Shown in pieces: positions 8,912 to 15,307 of a stretch of DNA of 16,176 bases. This stretch comes from Actinomycetes bacterium (GTDB lineage Bacteria; Actinomycetota; Actinomycetes; Actinomycetales; Microbacteriaceae). The notes beneath the pieces are model-generated. The model did not search any database and was not told the origin of the DNA. It saw only the letters and a list, made by a program, of their open reading frames with translations. Position 1 is the stretch's first letter; the number at the start of each line of letters is the position of its first letter. The stretch spans positions 1 through 16,176 of the forward strand of contig JAEXHA010000168.1 of NCBI GenBank assembly GCA_023450335.1, read 5' to 3'. Both the position numbers and the translations under genes were made by a program.

Positions 8912-8917
8912 TAGGAT
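8912..8917 (+). promoter_or_regulatory. Possible -10 box before the DUF2469 gene
   Basis: TAGGAT fits TANNNT and ends 9 nt before the ATG at 8927, so a start here would give a nearly leaderless mRNA. The same bases (GGATGGAAG) could also act as a weak ribosome site for read-through from rnhB, which ends only 21 bp upstream. Confidence 0.4.
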
Positions 8918-8926
8918 GGAAGCACC

Positions 8927-9250
8927 ATGGACGACGAAGTATTCGAAGACTACGACCGCGAGCTCGAGCTGGCGCTGTTCAAGGAATACCGCGACGTCGT
9001 CTCGCAGTTCCAGTACGTCATCGAGACCGAGCGTCGCTTCTACCTGGCCAACGACGTCAACGTCGTGCGCCGCGACACCGAGCACGACTTCTACTTCGAG
9101 ATCTCGATGACCGACGTGTGGGTGTGGGACATCTACCGCGCCGACCGGTTCGTGAAGTCGGTGCGGGTGCTCACGTTCAAGGACGTCAACGTCGAAGAGC
9201 TGCAGCGCCGCGACTTCCAGCTGCCCGAGGAGCTGTCGCTCGACAGCTGA
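8927..9250 (+). CDS. DUF2469 family protein (actinobacterial, function unknown)
   Basis: This small acidic protein of 107 residues belongs to a family nearly restricted to Actinomycetota; its mycobacterial relative sits in the same place beside rnhB and lepB. It shows the characteristic acidic start MDDEVFEDYDRELELALFKEYRD, then FQYVIETERRFYLANDVNVV (28-47), the aromatic TDVWVWDIYR (62-71) and FVKSVRVLTFKDVNVEEL (74-91). No signal peptide, membrane helix or catalytic motif is visible. No function is known to me. Conservation next to rnhB hints at a link to nucleic-acid metabolism, but that is guilt by association only. Confidence 0.95.
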   Translation: MDDEVFEDYDRELELALFKEYRDVVSQFQYVIETERRFYLANDVNVVRRDTEHDFYFEISMTDVWVWDIYRADRFVKSVRVLTFKDVNVEELQRRDFQLPEELSLDS

Positions 9251-9333
9251 GCGTCGCTTCCTCCCCAACCGGGGCCTGCGCAAGACTGTCCACCGATCTG
9301 GGCGACACCGACTGAGGCGCCGCCCGGCTCAGG

Positions 9334-9339
9334 CACGAT
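9334..9339 (+). promoter_or_regulatory. Weak -10 candidate for the yraN-comM-dprA operon
   Basis: CACGAT ends 6 nt before the yraN ATG, close to the leaderless spacing seen for trmD and the membrane protein gene. No good ribosome site is present in that gap. The first base deviates from TANNNT, so support is limited. The rest of the 95-bp gap (9251-9345) contains a 4-bp CCCC/GGGG hairpin at 9263-9274 and a DnaA-box-like CTGTCCACC at 9286-9294. Confidence 0.3.
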
Positions 9340-9345
9340 GCCTGC

Positions 9346-9708
9346 ATGGCATCCAAAGACGTCCGCGGACGCGACGGCGAGCAGCGTGCGGCCCGACACC
9401 TCGCCGCGCACGGGTTCGAGATCATCGACCGCAACTGGCGCTGCCCGCAGGGAGAGCTCGACATCGTCGCCGAGCAGGGCCGCGATCTGATCGCCGTCGA
9501 GGTCAAGACACGCCGCAGCGATCGGTTCGGCCATCCGTTCGAAGCCGTCAATGCCCGCAAGCGCGCCCGCCTGTGGCGTCTCTCGTGCGCCTGGGCTGCG
9601 GCACACCCCGCCATCGCGCACGGTCGCCGGCTGCGGCTGGATGTCATCGCGATCACCGGCGACGATCCGTCCTCCGGGCTGCTCGAACATTTCGAGGACG
9701 TGGCATGA
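9346..9708 (+). CDS. YraN family (UPF0102) nuclease-like protein
   Basis: The protein has 120 residues, the usual family length, and resembles Holliday-junction-resolvase/endonuclease folds. The sequence shows GRDGEQRAARHL (8-19) with E12, the NWRCPQGELDIVA block (30-42) with D39, and VEVKTRR (51-57) with E52 and K54, which together form a PD-(D/E)xK-like metal site. From established knowledge YraN proteins sit next to comM and dprA in many bacteria, and a role in DNA processing is suspected but not well defined. Its stop codon overlaps the comM-like start (ATGA), which makes it the first gene of a coupled three-gene operon. Confidence 0.93.
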   Translation: MASKDVRGRDGEQRAARHLAAHGFEIIDRNWRCPQGELDIVAEQGRDLIAVEVKTRRSDRFGHPFEAVNARKRARLWRLSCAWAAAHPAIAHGRRLRLDVIAITGDDPSSGLLEHFEDVA

Positions 9709-11237
9709 CCGTCGGACGCACCTGGACGATCTCACTCACGGGGCTGGTGGGCGACGCCATCGAGGTCGAGGCCGACGTGTCGAGTCAGACGCCCCAGTTC
9801 ACCATCATCGGCCTGGCAGACAAAGCGATCGGCGAAGCGCACCAGCGGGTGCACAACGCGTGCGAGAACAGTGACCTGCGGCTGCCGCGCCGACGGTTGA
9901 CGGTGAACCTGTCACCGGCGAGCCTGCCCAAGCAGGGCACCGGGCTCGATGTCGCGATCGCGTTGGCGGCACTGGCGACCGAGTATCGGATGGATGCCGG
10001 TTCGCTGGGCGCGACCGTCCACCTGGGCGAGCTCGGGTTGGACGGCAGACTGCGGCCGGTGCCCGGCATCCTGCCCGCGGTCGCCGCCGCCGCCCGTGCG
10101 GGTTTCCGGCGCGTGGTGGTGCCGCAATCGGCGGTGCCCGAAGCACGGCTTGTCGACGGCATCGATGTGGCCGGCGCCGTGAGCCTGCGCGACGTCGTGC
10201 GCCTGCACGGCCTCGAGGTCGAGCCCTCGACCCTGGCACCGGTGCCGATGCCTGTCATCTCGGCGGCCCCTGAGTCGGCCGTCCCCGAACTCGCCGATGT
10301 CATCGGGCAAAGCGACGCCGTCGACGCCCTCGTGGTCGCGGCCGCCGGTGGCCATCACCTGCTGATGAGCGGGCCGCCCGGCGCAGGCAAGACGATGCTC
10401 GCGCGCCGGCTGCCGGGGCTGCTTCCGGCGATGGACGATGACGCTGCGCTCCAGGCCGCCGCCATCCGCTCGCTGGCCGGGGCCGGCGTCACGCGACTTG
10501 ACCGGACTCCGCCGTTCGAAGCGCCGCACCACTCCGCCAGCGCTGCGGCTCTCGTCGGGGGCGGCAGTCGCATCGTGCGCCCCGGCGCCATCGCGCGGGC
10601 CAGCGGCGGGGTGCTGTTCCTGGATGAAGCGGGGGAGTTCGGTGCGCACGCGCTGGATGCCCTGCGCCAGCCCCTCGAGTCCGGTCGCATAGAGATCAAC
10701 CGGGCGGGATTGCGTGCCGCGTTCCCGGCGCGCTTCCAACTGGTGCTGGCGACCAATCCCTGCCCGTGCGGCGACTACGGCGTGCCGGGCGGCAACTGCA
10801 CGTGCCCGTCACTGGCGATCCGGCGTCACCTGGGGCGGTTGTCCGGCCCGCTGCGCGATCGCATCGATATCGAGTTGGGATTGCAGCGCGTTTCGGTCGC
10901 GCACGTGCGCGGGATGCCGGCGGCGACGATGACCACGGCGCACGCCCGGGAGAAGGTCGCCATGGCACGAGAGCGTGCGGCGCACCGGCTGCGCGACACG
11001 CCGTGGGACACGAACGCGCAGACGTCGGGCACGTGGTTGCGCTCGGGGCCGTTGGCTCCCGCGCCCGCCGTGCGCGCGCCCCTCGACACGGCCTTGCAGC
11101 GTGGCTCGCTCACCCTGCGCGGCTACGACCGGGTGCTGCGCGTCGCCTGGAGCGTTTGCGACATCGCCGGTCGTGACCGGCTCGACATCGCCGACATCGG
11201 TCGCGCGCTGTATCTGAAGAAGGGCACCACCATATGA
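9705..11237 (+). CDS. YifB/ComM-family Mg-chelatase-like AAA+ ATPase
   Basis: From established knowledge ComM is a hexameric helicase that drives branch migration of incoming DNA during transformation. This protein has 510 residues, full length for the family. The N-terminal ChlI-like (Lon-protease-fold) domain covers about 8-165, with LSPASLPKQGTGLDVAIA (69-86). The AAA+ core follows: Walker A GPPGAGKT (223-230) and Walker B GGVLFLDEAGEF (301-312). Next comes a four-cysteine insert, C353, C355, C365 and C367, likely binding zinc, then GPLRDRIDI (381-389). A C-terminal Mg-chelatase domain with RGYDRVLRVAWSVCDIAGRD closes it. The ATG at 9705 overlaps the yraN stop and is preceded by GAGGA. Its own stop overlaps the dprA start, again as ATGA. 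Confidence 0.96.
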   Translation: MTVGRTWTISLTGLVGDAIEVEADVSSQTPQFTIIGLADKAIGEAHQRVHNACENSDLRLPRRRLTVNLSPASLPKQGTGLDVAIALAALATEYRMDAGSLGATVHLGELGLDGRLRPVPGILPAVAAAARAGFRRVVVPQSAVPEARLVDGIDVAGAVSLRDVVRLHGLEVEPSTLAPVPMPVISAAPESAVPELADVIGQSDAVDALVVAAAGGHHLLMSGPPGAGKTMLARRLPGLLPAMDDDAALQAAAIRSLAGAGVTRLDRTPPFEAPHHSASAAALVGGGSRIVRPGAIARASGGVLFLDEAGEFGAHALDALRQPLESGRIEINRAGLRAAFPARFQLVLATNPCPCGDYGVPGGNCTCPSLAIRRHLGRLSGPLRDRIDIELGLQRVSVAHVRGMPAATMTTAHAREKVAMARERAAHRLRDTPWDTNAQTSGTWLRSGPLAPAPAVRAPLDTALQRGSLTLRGYDRVLRVAWSVCDIAGRDRLDIADIGRALYLKKGTTI

Positions 11238-12412
11238 ACCCCATCGCCCGCAGCGACGCGGACATCGCCGCTGCGCTAGACGTGCCGCGTGACGGCGTCG
11301 CCGATGCCGATCGTGACCGGTATGCACGGGGCGTGTGGTCGAGTCTGGCTGAACCGGGCGACAGCATCGCCGGCGCCGTGGTGGCCGCCTACGGCGCGTT
11401 CGCGGGCTTGACCATCGTCGACGACGACCGGACGTCCGCACGCGAAGCCGACATCGACCCGCGTGAGCTCGCCCGTGCACGCGCACGATGGCGGCCGCGC
11501 CGGGCGGAGTACACCGCAGCGTTCCAGGCCGCGGCCCGCTGCGGGGCGCGCCTGCTCGTCCCGGCTGACCAGCAGTGGCCGCGGCGGGTCGACGACCTCG
11601 GCGTGCACGCCCCCTTGTGCCTGTGGGTGCGTGGCGGGACGCACCTGCTCACGGCGCCCGCCGGTGCGGTGGCCGTCGTCGGCGCACGGGCAGCATCCGC
11701 GTACGGCGAACAGGTCGCGATTGACCTCGCGGGCGGACTCGCGCAGGCCGGGATCACCATCGTCTCCGGCGCCGCGTACGGCATCGACGGTGCGGCGCAC
11801 CGCGCCGCACTGCGCGCCGGGGGTCCGACGGTGGCGGTGCTCGCCGGTGGAGTCGATCGGCCCTACCCCGCAGGGCACAATCGGCTGCTCGATGAAATCG
11901 CGCGCAACGGCGTGGTCGCCGCAGAAGTGCCGTGCGGGACGACGCCGACCAAATGGCGCTTCCTCGCCCGCAATCGACTCATCGCAGCGATGAGTGACGC
12001 CACGATCGTGGTGGAGGCCGGGTGGCGCAGCGGTTCGTTGAACACGGCGCACCACGCCGGTGAGCTCGGGCGGCCGCTCGGTGCGGTGCCGGGACCGGTC
12101 ACTAGTGCGAGTTCGCAAGGCTGCCACCGACTGCTGCGAGAAGCACAGGCCGTGTGTGTCACGGGTGCCGACGATGTGAGAGAGCTTGCCGGTCTCGGGG
12201 GCCCCGGCGCTCCTGCGCCGCAAGGCGGCCACGTGGATGACGGTACGCGGGTGCGCGATGCCCTCAGTTCACGGTCGGCGCGCACCGTCGACGATGTCGC
12301 GCGCCGCAGCGGCATGGCCCCGGGTGAGGTCGCCGCGGTATTGGGTCTGCTCGACCTGGCCGGCGTCGCCGAGCGCGTCGGCGATTGCTGGCGTCTGCGC
12401 GGGGCACGCTGA
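11234..12412 (+). CDS. dprA: DNA-processing protein DprA
   Basis: DprA binds incoming single-stranded DNA and loads RecA; it is widely conserved even where transformation is unproven. The 392-residue protein has an N-terminal region of about 100 residues and then the Rossmann-like DprA core: AVVGARAASAYG (147-158), SGAAYGIDGAAH (178-189), LAGGVDRPYPAGH (203-215), RFLARNRLIAAMSD (242-255) and VVEAGWRSGSLNTA (259-272). The C-terminal winged-helix domain (about 335-390) contains TVDDVARRSGMAPGEVAAVL. The start overlaps the comM-like stop (ATGA). The last codons and stop lie inside a 16-bp tandem repeat that continues into the gap before xerC. Confidence 0.96.
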   Translation: MNPIARSDADIAAALDVPRDGVADADRDRYARGVWSSLAEPGDSIAGAVVAAYGAFAGLTIVDDDRTSAREADIDPRELARARARWRPRRAEYTAAFQAAARCGARLLVPADQQWPRRVDDLGVHAPLCLWVRGGTHLLTAPAGAVAVVGARAASAYGEQVAIDLAGGLAQAGITIVSGAAYGIDGAAHRAALRAGGPTVAVLAGGVDRPYPAGHNRLLDEIARNGVVAAEVPCGTTPTKWRFLARNRLIAAMSDATIVVEAGWRSGSLNTAHHAGELGRPLGAVPGPVTSASSQGCHRLLREAQAVCVTGADDVRELAGLGGPGAPAPQGGHVDDGTRVRDALSSRSARTVDDVARRSGMAPGEVAAVLGLLDLAGVAERVGDCWRLRGAR

Positions 12413-12482
12413 TCGCCCGTCGCACCGAGCGCCCGGCACGCCGAGCGCCCGGCACGCTGATATTCCGGTGCGCCGCCACGCC
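12403..12482. repeat. Degenerate 16-bp tandem repeat, about four to five copies
   Basis: Units start at 12403, 12419, 12435, 12451 and, weakly, 12467, with consensus GGCACGCCGAGCGCCC. Units 1 and 4 begin with the identical GGCACGCTGAT exactly 48 bp apart, and positions 12425-12440 are repeated exactly at 12441-12456. The dprA stop codon (12410-12412) lies in the first unit. The rest of the gap to xerC (12483-12511) contains a weak CGCCAC/GTGGCG hairpin reaching back into the last unit. I see no clear promoter. Confidence 0.75.
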
Positions 12483-12511
12483 GAGGTGGCGCGAGCGGGC
12501 AGAGTGGAGGA

Positions 12512-13414
12512 ATGCACCTGTCCGACGCGATCGACCGGTACACGGCGCACCTCGCCCAGGTGCGGCGTCTGTCACCGGCGACCGTCCGGGCCTATCGCGC
12601 CGACCTGCGCGATCTGGAACGGGTGATCGGAGACCGCCCCCTCGGCGACGTCGACCGTGAGGCACTGCGCGAATGGCTGTGGACGGCGAGCAAACGCGGT
12701 GAGGCGCGCGCGACGATCGCGCGACGCACTGCCTCGGCACGCGGCCTGTTCGGGTGGGCTGTGGATGCGGGGCTCCTCAGCGCCGACCCGAGCAGTCGCC
12801 TAGTCGCGCCCAAGCGCGGCCGGACGCTGCCGCAGGTCGCGACGGCCCACACACTGACTGATGTGCTCGACGCGGCACGCGAGACGGCAGCAGACGGAGA
12901 TCCGATCGCGCTGCGCGACGCTGCGGTGCTGGAGTTGCTCTACGCCGGCGGTGTGCGCGTCTCGGAGCTATGCGGGCTCGACGTCGACGACCTCGACCTC
13001 GCGCGGGGCACGATGCGGGTGGTGGGGAAGGGGGACAAGCAGCGCGTCGTGCCGTTCGGTGTGCCCGCGGCGGCCGCCGTCGACGCCTACCTCGTCCGCG
13101 GTCGTCCCGTGCTGGCTGCGCGTTCCGCGACCGGGGGGCCGGCGCTGTTCCTCGGTGTGCGCGGCGCTCGGCTGGGGACACGGGCGGTCTACGATCTCGT
13201 CACCCGCAGCCTCGGCCCGGCGCTCGGAGTCTCACGGGTCGGTCCGCATACCCTGCGCCACTCCGCCGCGACGCACCTGCTCGACGGCGGGGCAGACCTC
13301 CGCACCGTGCAGGAACTGCTCGGTCATGCGAGTCTGGGGACGACGCAGATCTACACACACGTCTCAGCGGAGAAGCTCGCGGCCACCTACCGGCTCGCGC
13401 ACCCGCGCGCCTGA
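12512..13414 (+). CDS. xerC: Tyrosine recombinase XerC
   Basis: XerC works with XerD at dif sites to resolve chromosome dimers. The 300-residue protein is standard length, with an N-terminal SAM-like core-binding domain (about 1-85) and a C-terminal catalytic domain. All catalytic residues are present: R149 (GGVRVSELCGL), K173 (VGKGDKQR), H246 and R249 (PHTLRHSAATHLL), H272 (LLGHASLGTTQIYTH) and the nucleophile Y281. The position beside dprA and near rpsB is where actinobacteria keep xerC, which supports the name over a phage integrase. One oddity is that a perfect GGAGG ends only 1 nt before the ATG; a CTG two codons in would have ideal 7-nt spacing. Confidence 0.95.
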   Translation: MHLSDAIDRYTAHLAQVRRLSPATVRAYRADLRDLERVIGDRPLGDVDREALREWLWTASKRGEARATIARRTASARGLFGWAVDAGLLSADPSSRLVAPKRGRTLPQVATAHTLTDVLDAARETAADGDPIALRDAAVLELLYAGGVRVSELCGLDVDDLDLARGTMRVVGKGDKQRVVPFGVPAAAAVDAYLVRGRPVLAARSATGGPALFLGVRGARLGTRAVYDLVTRSLGPALGVSRVGPHTLRHSAATHLLDGGADLRTVQELLGHASLGTTQIYTHVSAEKLAATYRLAHPRA

Positions 13415-13432
13415 GGCACCCGTACACCCCGC

Positions 13433-13458
13433 CCACTGCGGCATCCTGACGGCAGTGG
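13433..13458. terminator. Weak hairpin between convergent xerC and M23 genes
   Basis: The arms CCACTGC (13433-13439) and GCAGTGG (13452-13458) form a 7-bp stem with a 12-nt loop in the 86-bp gap between the two convergent genes. No T-tract follows on either strand, so it would be a factor-dependent or inefficient terminator at best. Confidence 0.3.
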
Positions 13459-13500
13459 CGTGGAACGGCCACGGCGCCGGCCTCGCCTCCCGACGCGCCC

Positions 13501-14037
13501 TCAGCAGCACGGCAGCAGCACCGCTCGTGGAACCGGGCCGAACAGCAGCTGAGGGTTGATGTACTCACCCTCGTGACGAACCCCGAAGTGCACGGCGCCG
13601 GGGGGCGCGTGACCGCCCCGGCCGACTCGTGCCAGCGGGTCGCCGGCGGCCACCGTGGTCCCGGCAGGCACCGCCTCGAGCACGGGCTCCAGCGTCGACA
13701 CCCAGCCGTCACCGTGGTCGATCGTGATGACGCCCCGATCGACCACGACGCCTGAGAAGGCGACGATGCCGGACGCCGGCGCGCGCACGACGTCGCCGGC
13801 ATGAGCCCGCATATCGACGCCACGGTGCCCCGGGCCGTAGCGGTGTGCGGGCGCGTCGTACGGGACGAGCACCCGAGAATCGGCCAGCGGCCACATCCAT
13901 GGCGCACCGGCCGTCACCGCCCCACCGGCACCGGCGGCGGGCGGTGGAGGGTCGACCGCACGTGCGGCCGTGCCTGGCATGGCGAGCACGAGAGTGAACA
14001 TGGCGACCACGAGCGCCAGGACAGGGTGGACAGGCAT
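13501..14037 (-). CDS. Secreted M23 (LytM-like) family protein, catalytically degenerate
   Basis: The protein has 178 residues: a signal peptide (hydrophobic 5-20, cleavage likely after ARA at 27), a Pro/Gly/Ala linker, and an M23 domain (about 47-165). The zinc ligands are visible: H71 and D75 in GHRGVDM, and H150 in AVHFGVR. However, the usual catalytic histidines are missing: the TxYxHL segment reads TLEPVL (115-120), and the HLH pair reads AVH (148-150). From knowledge of the family, the actinobacterial version next to rpsB commonly has such changes, so it may bind peptidoglycan or regulate a hydrolase rather than cut. It ends in vicinal cysteines (PCC). It points away from rpsB and converges on xerC. 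Confidence 0.9.
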   Translation of the reverse strand: MPVHPVLALVVAMFTLVLAMPGTAARAVDPPPPAAGAGGAVTAGAPWMWPLADSRVLVPYDAPAHRYGPGHRGVDMRAHAGDVVRAPASGIVAFSGVVVDRGVITIDHGDGWVSTLEPVLEAVPAGTTVAAGDPLARVGRGGHAPPGAVHFGVRHEGEYINPQLLFGPVPRAVLLPCC

Positions 14038-14135
14038 GCCAGCAGGTTGTCCCCGGTGCGCACGGGCGCGCTGATACGCGGCAGGATCTGTGGACGAATC
14101 AGGTGCGGGCGGCGCAGGGGAGGAGGCGGCGCGGC

Positions 14136-14144
14136 TGATACACT
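14136..14144 (+). promoter_or_regulatory. Extended -10 promoter of rpsB-tsf
   Basis: TGATACACT combines a TG extension with the -10 box TACACT (14139-14144), which predicts a start near 14151. No matching -35 box is seen 16-18 bp upstream, as is common for extended -10 promoters. The remaining stretch back to the M23 start (14038-14135) holds two DnaA-box-like sites but no clear M23 promoter. Confidence 0.6.
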
Positions 14145-14150
14145 GGGAGC

Positions 14151-14336
14151 CGCACCCCGCTGGCCGGGGTGACTACGCGTGCCCACAGCGGGATCGAGTC
14201 TCTCGATGCCGTGGCAGCCACACCCCAGGTCTCACCGCTCCGGCGGCGAGCGGGTGTGCCGCCGGGCGCCAGGATCACCGCACTCGCGGTGGAGAAACCG
14301 AAACACGGCGCTCTGCGCCAGAACAGGAGAACGGCC
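14151..14336 (+). promoter_or_regulatory. Structured rpsB 5' leader (about 186 nt, four hairpins)
   Basis: Four stems can be read. The first is CACCCCG/CGGGGTG at 14153-14159 with 14165-14171. The second is an imperfect hairpin at 14180-14216 with inner stem ATCGAG/CTCGAT. The third is an 8-bp perfect stem, CCGGCGGC/GCCGCCGG, at 14240-14247 with 14258-14265. The fourth is GGCGC/GCGCC at 14307-14311 with 14315-14319, six bases before the ribosome site AGGAGA (14325-14330). From known biology rpsB leaders often serve feedback by ribosomal protein S2; that this one does so is inference. Confidence 0.5.
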
Positions 14337-15239
14337 ATGGCCGTCGTCACGATTCGCCAGCTGCTCGACAGCGGCGTCCACTTCGGACACCAGACCCGCC
14401 GCTGGAACCCGAAAGTCAAGCGCTTCATCCTCACGGAGCGCTCCGGCATCCACATCATCGACCTGCAGCAGTCGCTGGCCTACATCGACCGCGCGTACGA
14501 GTACGTCAAGGAGACGGTCGCGCACGGCGGCACGGTGCTGTTCGTCGGCACGAAGAAGCAGGCGCAGGAAGTCATCGCCGAGCAGGCCACCCGGGTGGGC
14601 CAGCCCTATGTCAACCAGCGCTGGCTCGGTGGCCTCCTCACCAACTTCGCGACCGTCAGCAAGCGTCTGGCCCGTATGAAGGAGCTGGAAGAGCTCGACT
14701 TCGAGAACCCGGCTGACAGCGGCTTCACCAAGAAGGAGCTGCTGCTCAAGAAGCGCGAGCTCGACAAGCTGCACAAGTCGCTCGGCGGTATCCGCAACCT
14801 GCAGAAGACCCCGTCGGCCATCTGGGTCGTCGACGCCAAGCGCGAGCACCTCGCCGTCGACGAGGCCCGCAAGCTCGGTATCCCGGTCATCGGCATCCTC
14901 GACACGAACGCCGACCCGGACGAGTTCCAGTACCCGATCCCCGGCAACGACGACGCGATCCGCTCGGTCAGCCTGCTGACCCGCATCATCGCGGACGCCG
15001 CCGCCGAGGGCCTGATCCAGCGCCACCAGCCTGCCGACGCGACCGAGGCCGCCGAGCCGCTGGCCGAATGGGAGCGCGAGCTGCTCGAGCAGGGCACCCC
15101 GGAGCAGTCGTCGGCCACGACCGAGAAGGTCGCCGACGAGGCTGAGGCTGCCGCGGCTCCCGCCGCCGACTCCGAGGCACCCACCGCCGAGGCCCAGACC
15201 CCCGCGGCCGAGGCCGCCGAGGCTCCCGCCGCCGAGTAA
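14337..15239 (+). CDS. rpsB: 30S ribosomal protein S2
   Basis: S2 is a surface protein of the small ribosomal subunit, assembled late and needed for S1 binding in many bacteria. The 300-residue protein has the family core: TIRQLLDSGVHFGHQT (5-20), RWNPKVKRFI, VLFVGTKKQAQ (68-78), NQRWLGGLLTN (93-103), the coiled-coil insert (about 108-150), and the VVDAKREHLAVDEA block with GIPVIGILDTNADPD (181-195). A low-complexity tail of about 60 residues (240-300), rich in Ala, Glu and Pro, follows; such tails are usual in actinobacteria. The ATG is preceded by AGGAGA with 6 nt spacing. An open frame of 56 codons upstream is leader sequence, not protein. It is co-transcribed with tsf. Confidence 0.98.
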   Translation: MAVVTIRQLLDSGVHFGHQTRRWNPKVKRFILTERSGIHIIDLQQSLAYIDRAYEYVKETVAHGGTVLFVGTKKQAQEVIAEQATRVGQPYVNQRWLGGLLTNFATVSKRLARMKELEELDFENPADSGFTKKELLLKKRELDKLHKSLGGIRNLQKTPSAIWVVDAKREHLAVDEARKLGIPVIGILDTNADPDEFQYPIPGNDDAIRSVSLLTRIIADAAAEGLIQRHQPADATEAAEPLAEWERELLEQGTPEQSSATTEKVADEAEAAAAPAADSEAPTAEAQTPAAEAAEAPAAE

Positions 15240-15248
15240 GCGACGTCC

Positions 15249-15270
15249 GGGGCGGGCTCCGGCCCGCCCC
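15249..15270 (+). terminator. Strong intercistronic hairpin between rpsB and tsf
   Basis: A perfect 9-bp all-GC stem (GGGGCGGGC with GCCCGCCCC) closes a TCCG tetraloop 10 nt after the rpsB stop codon. There is no T-tract, so it is more likely a partial terminator, a processing site or an mRNA-stability element that lowers tsf relative to rpsB than a full stop. Confidence 0.6.
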
Positions 15271-15307
15271 GCCCCCGATCATCACGACAACCTAGGAGCC
15301 ACCACAC

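Noticed and set aside
12512..13414. The tyrosine recombinase as a phage or island integrase
   Set aside because: It is full-length XerC-like, sits at the conserved actinobacterial locus between dprA and rpsB, and no attachment sites, tRNA or mobile genes are nearby.
14169..14336. In-frame 56-codon N-terminal extension of S2
   Set aside because: The S2 family starts at MAVVTIRQLL, a proper ribosome site precedes that ATG, and the upstream sequence is better explained as a structured leader.
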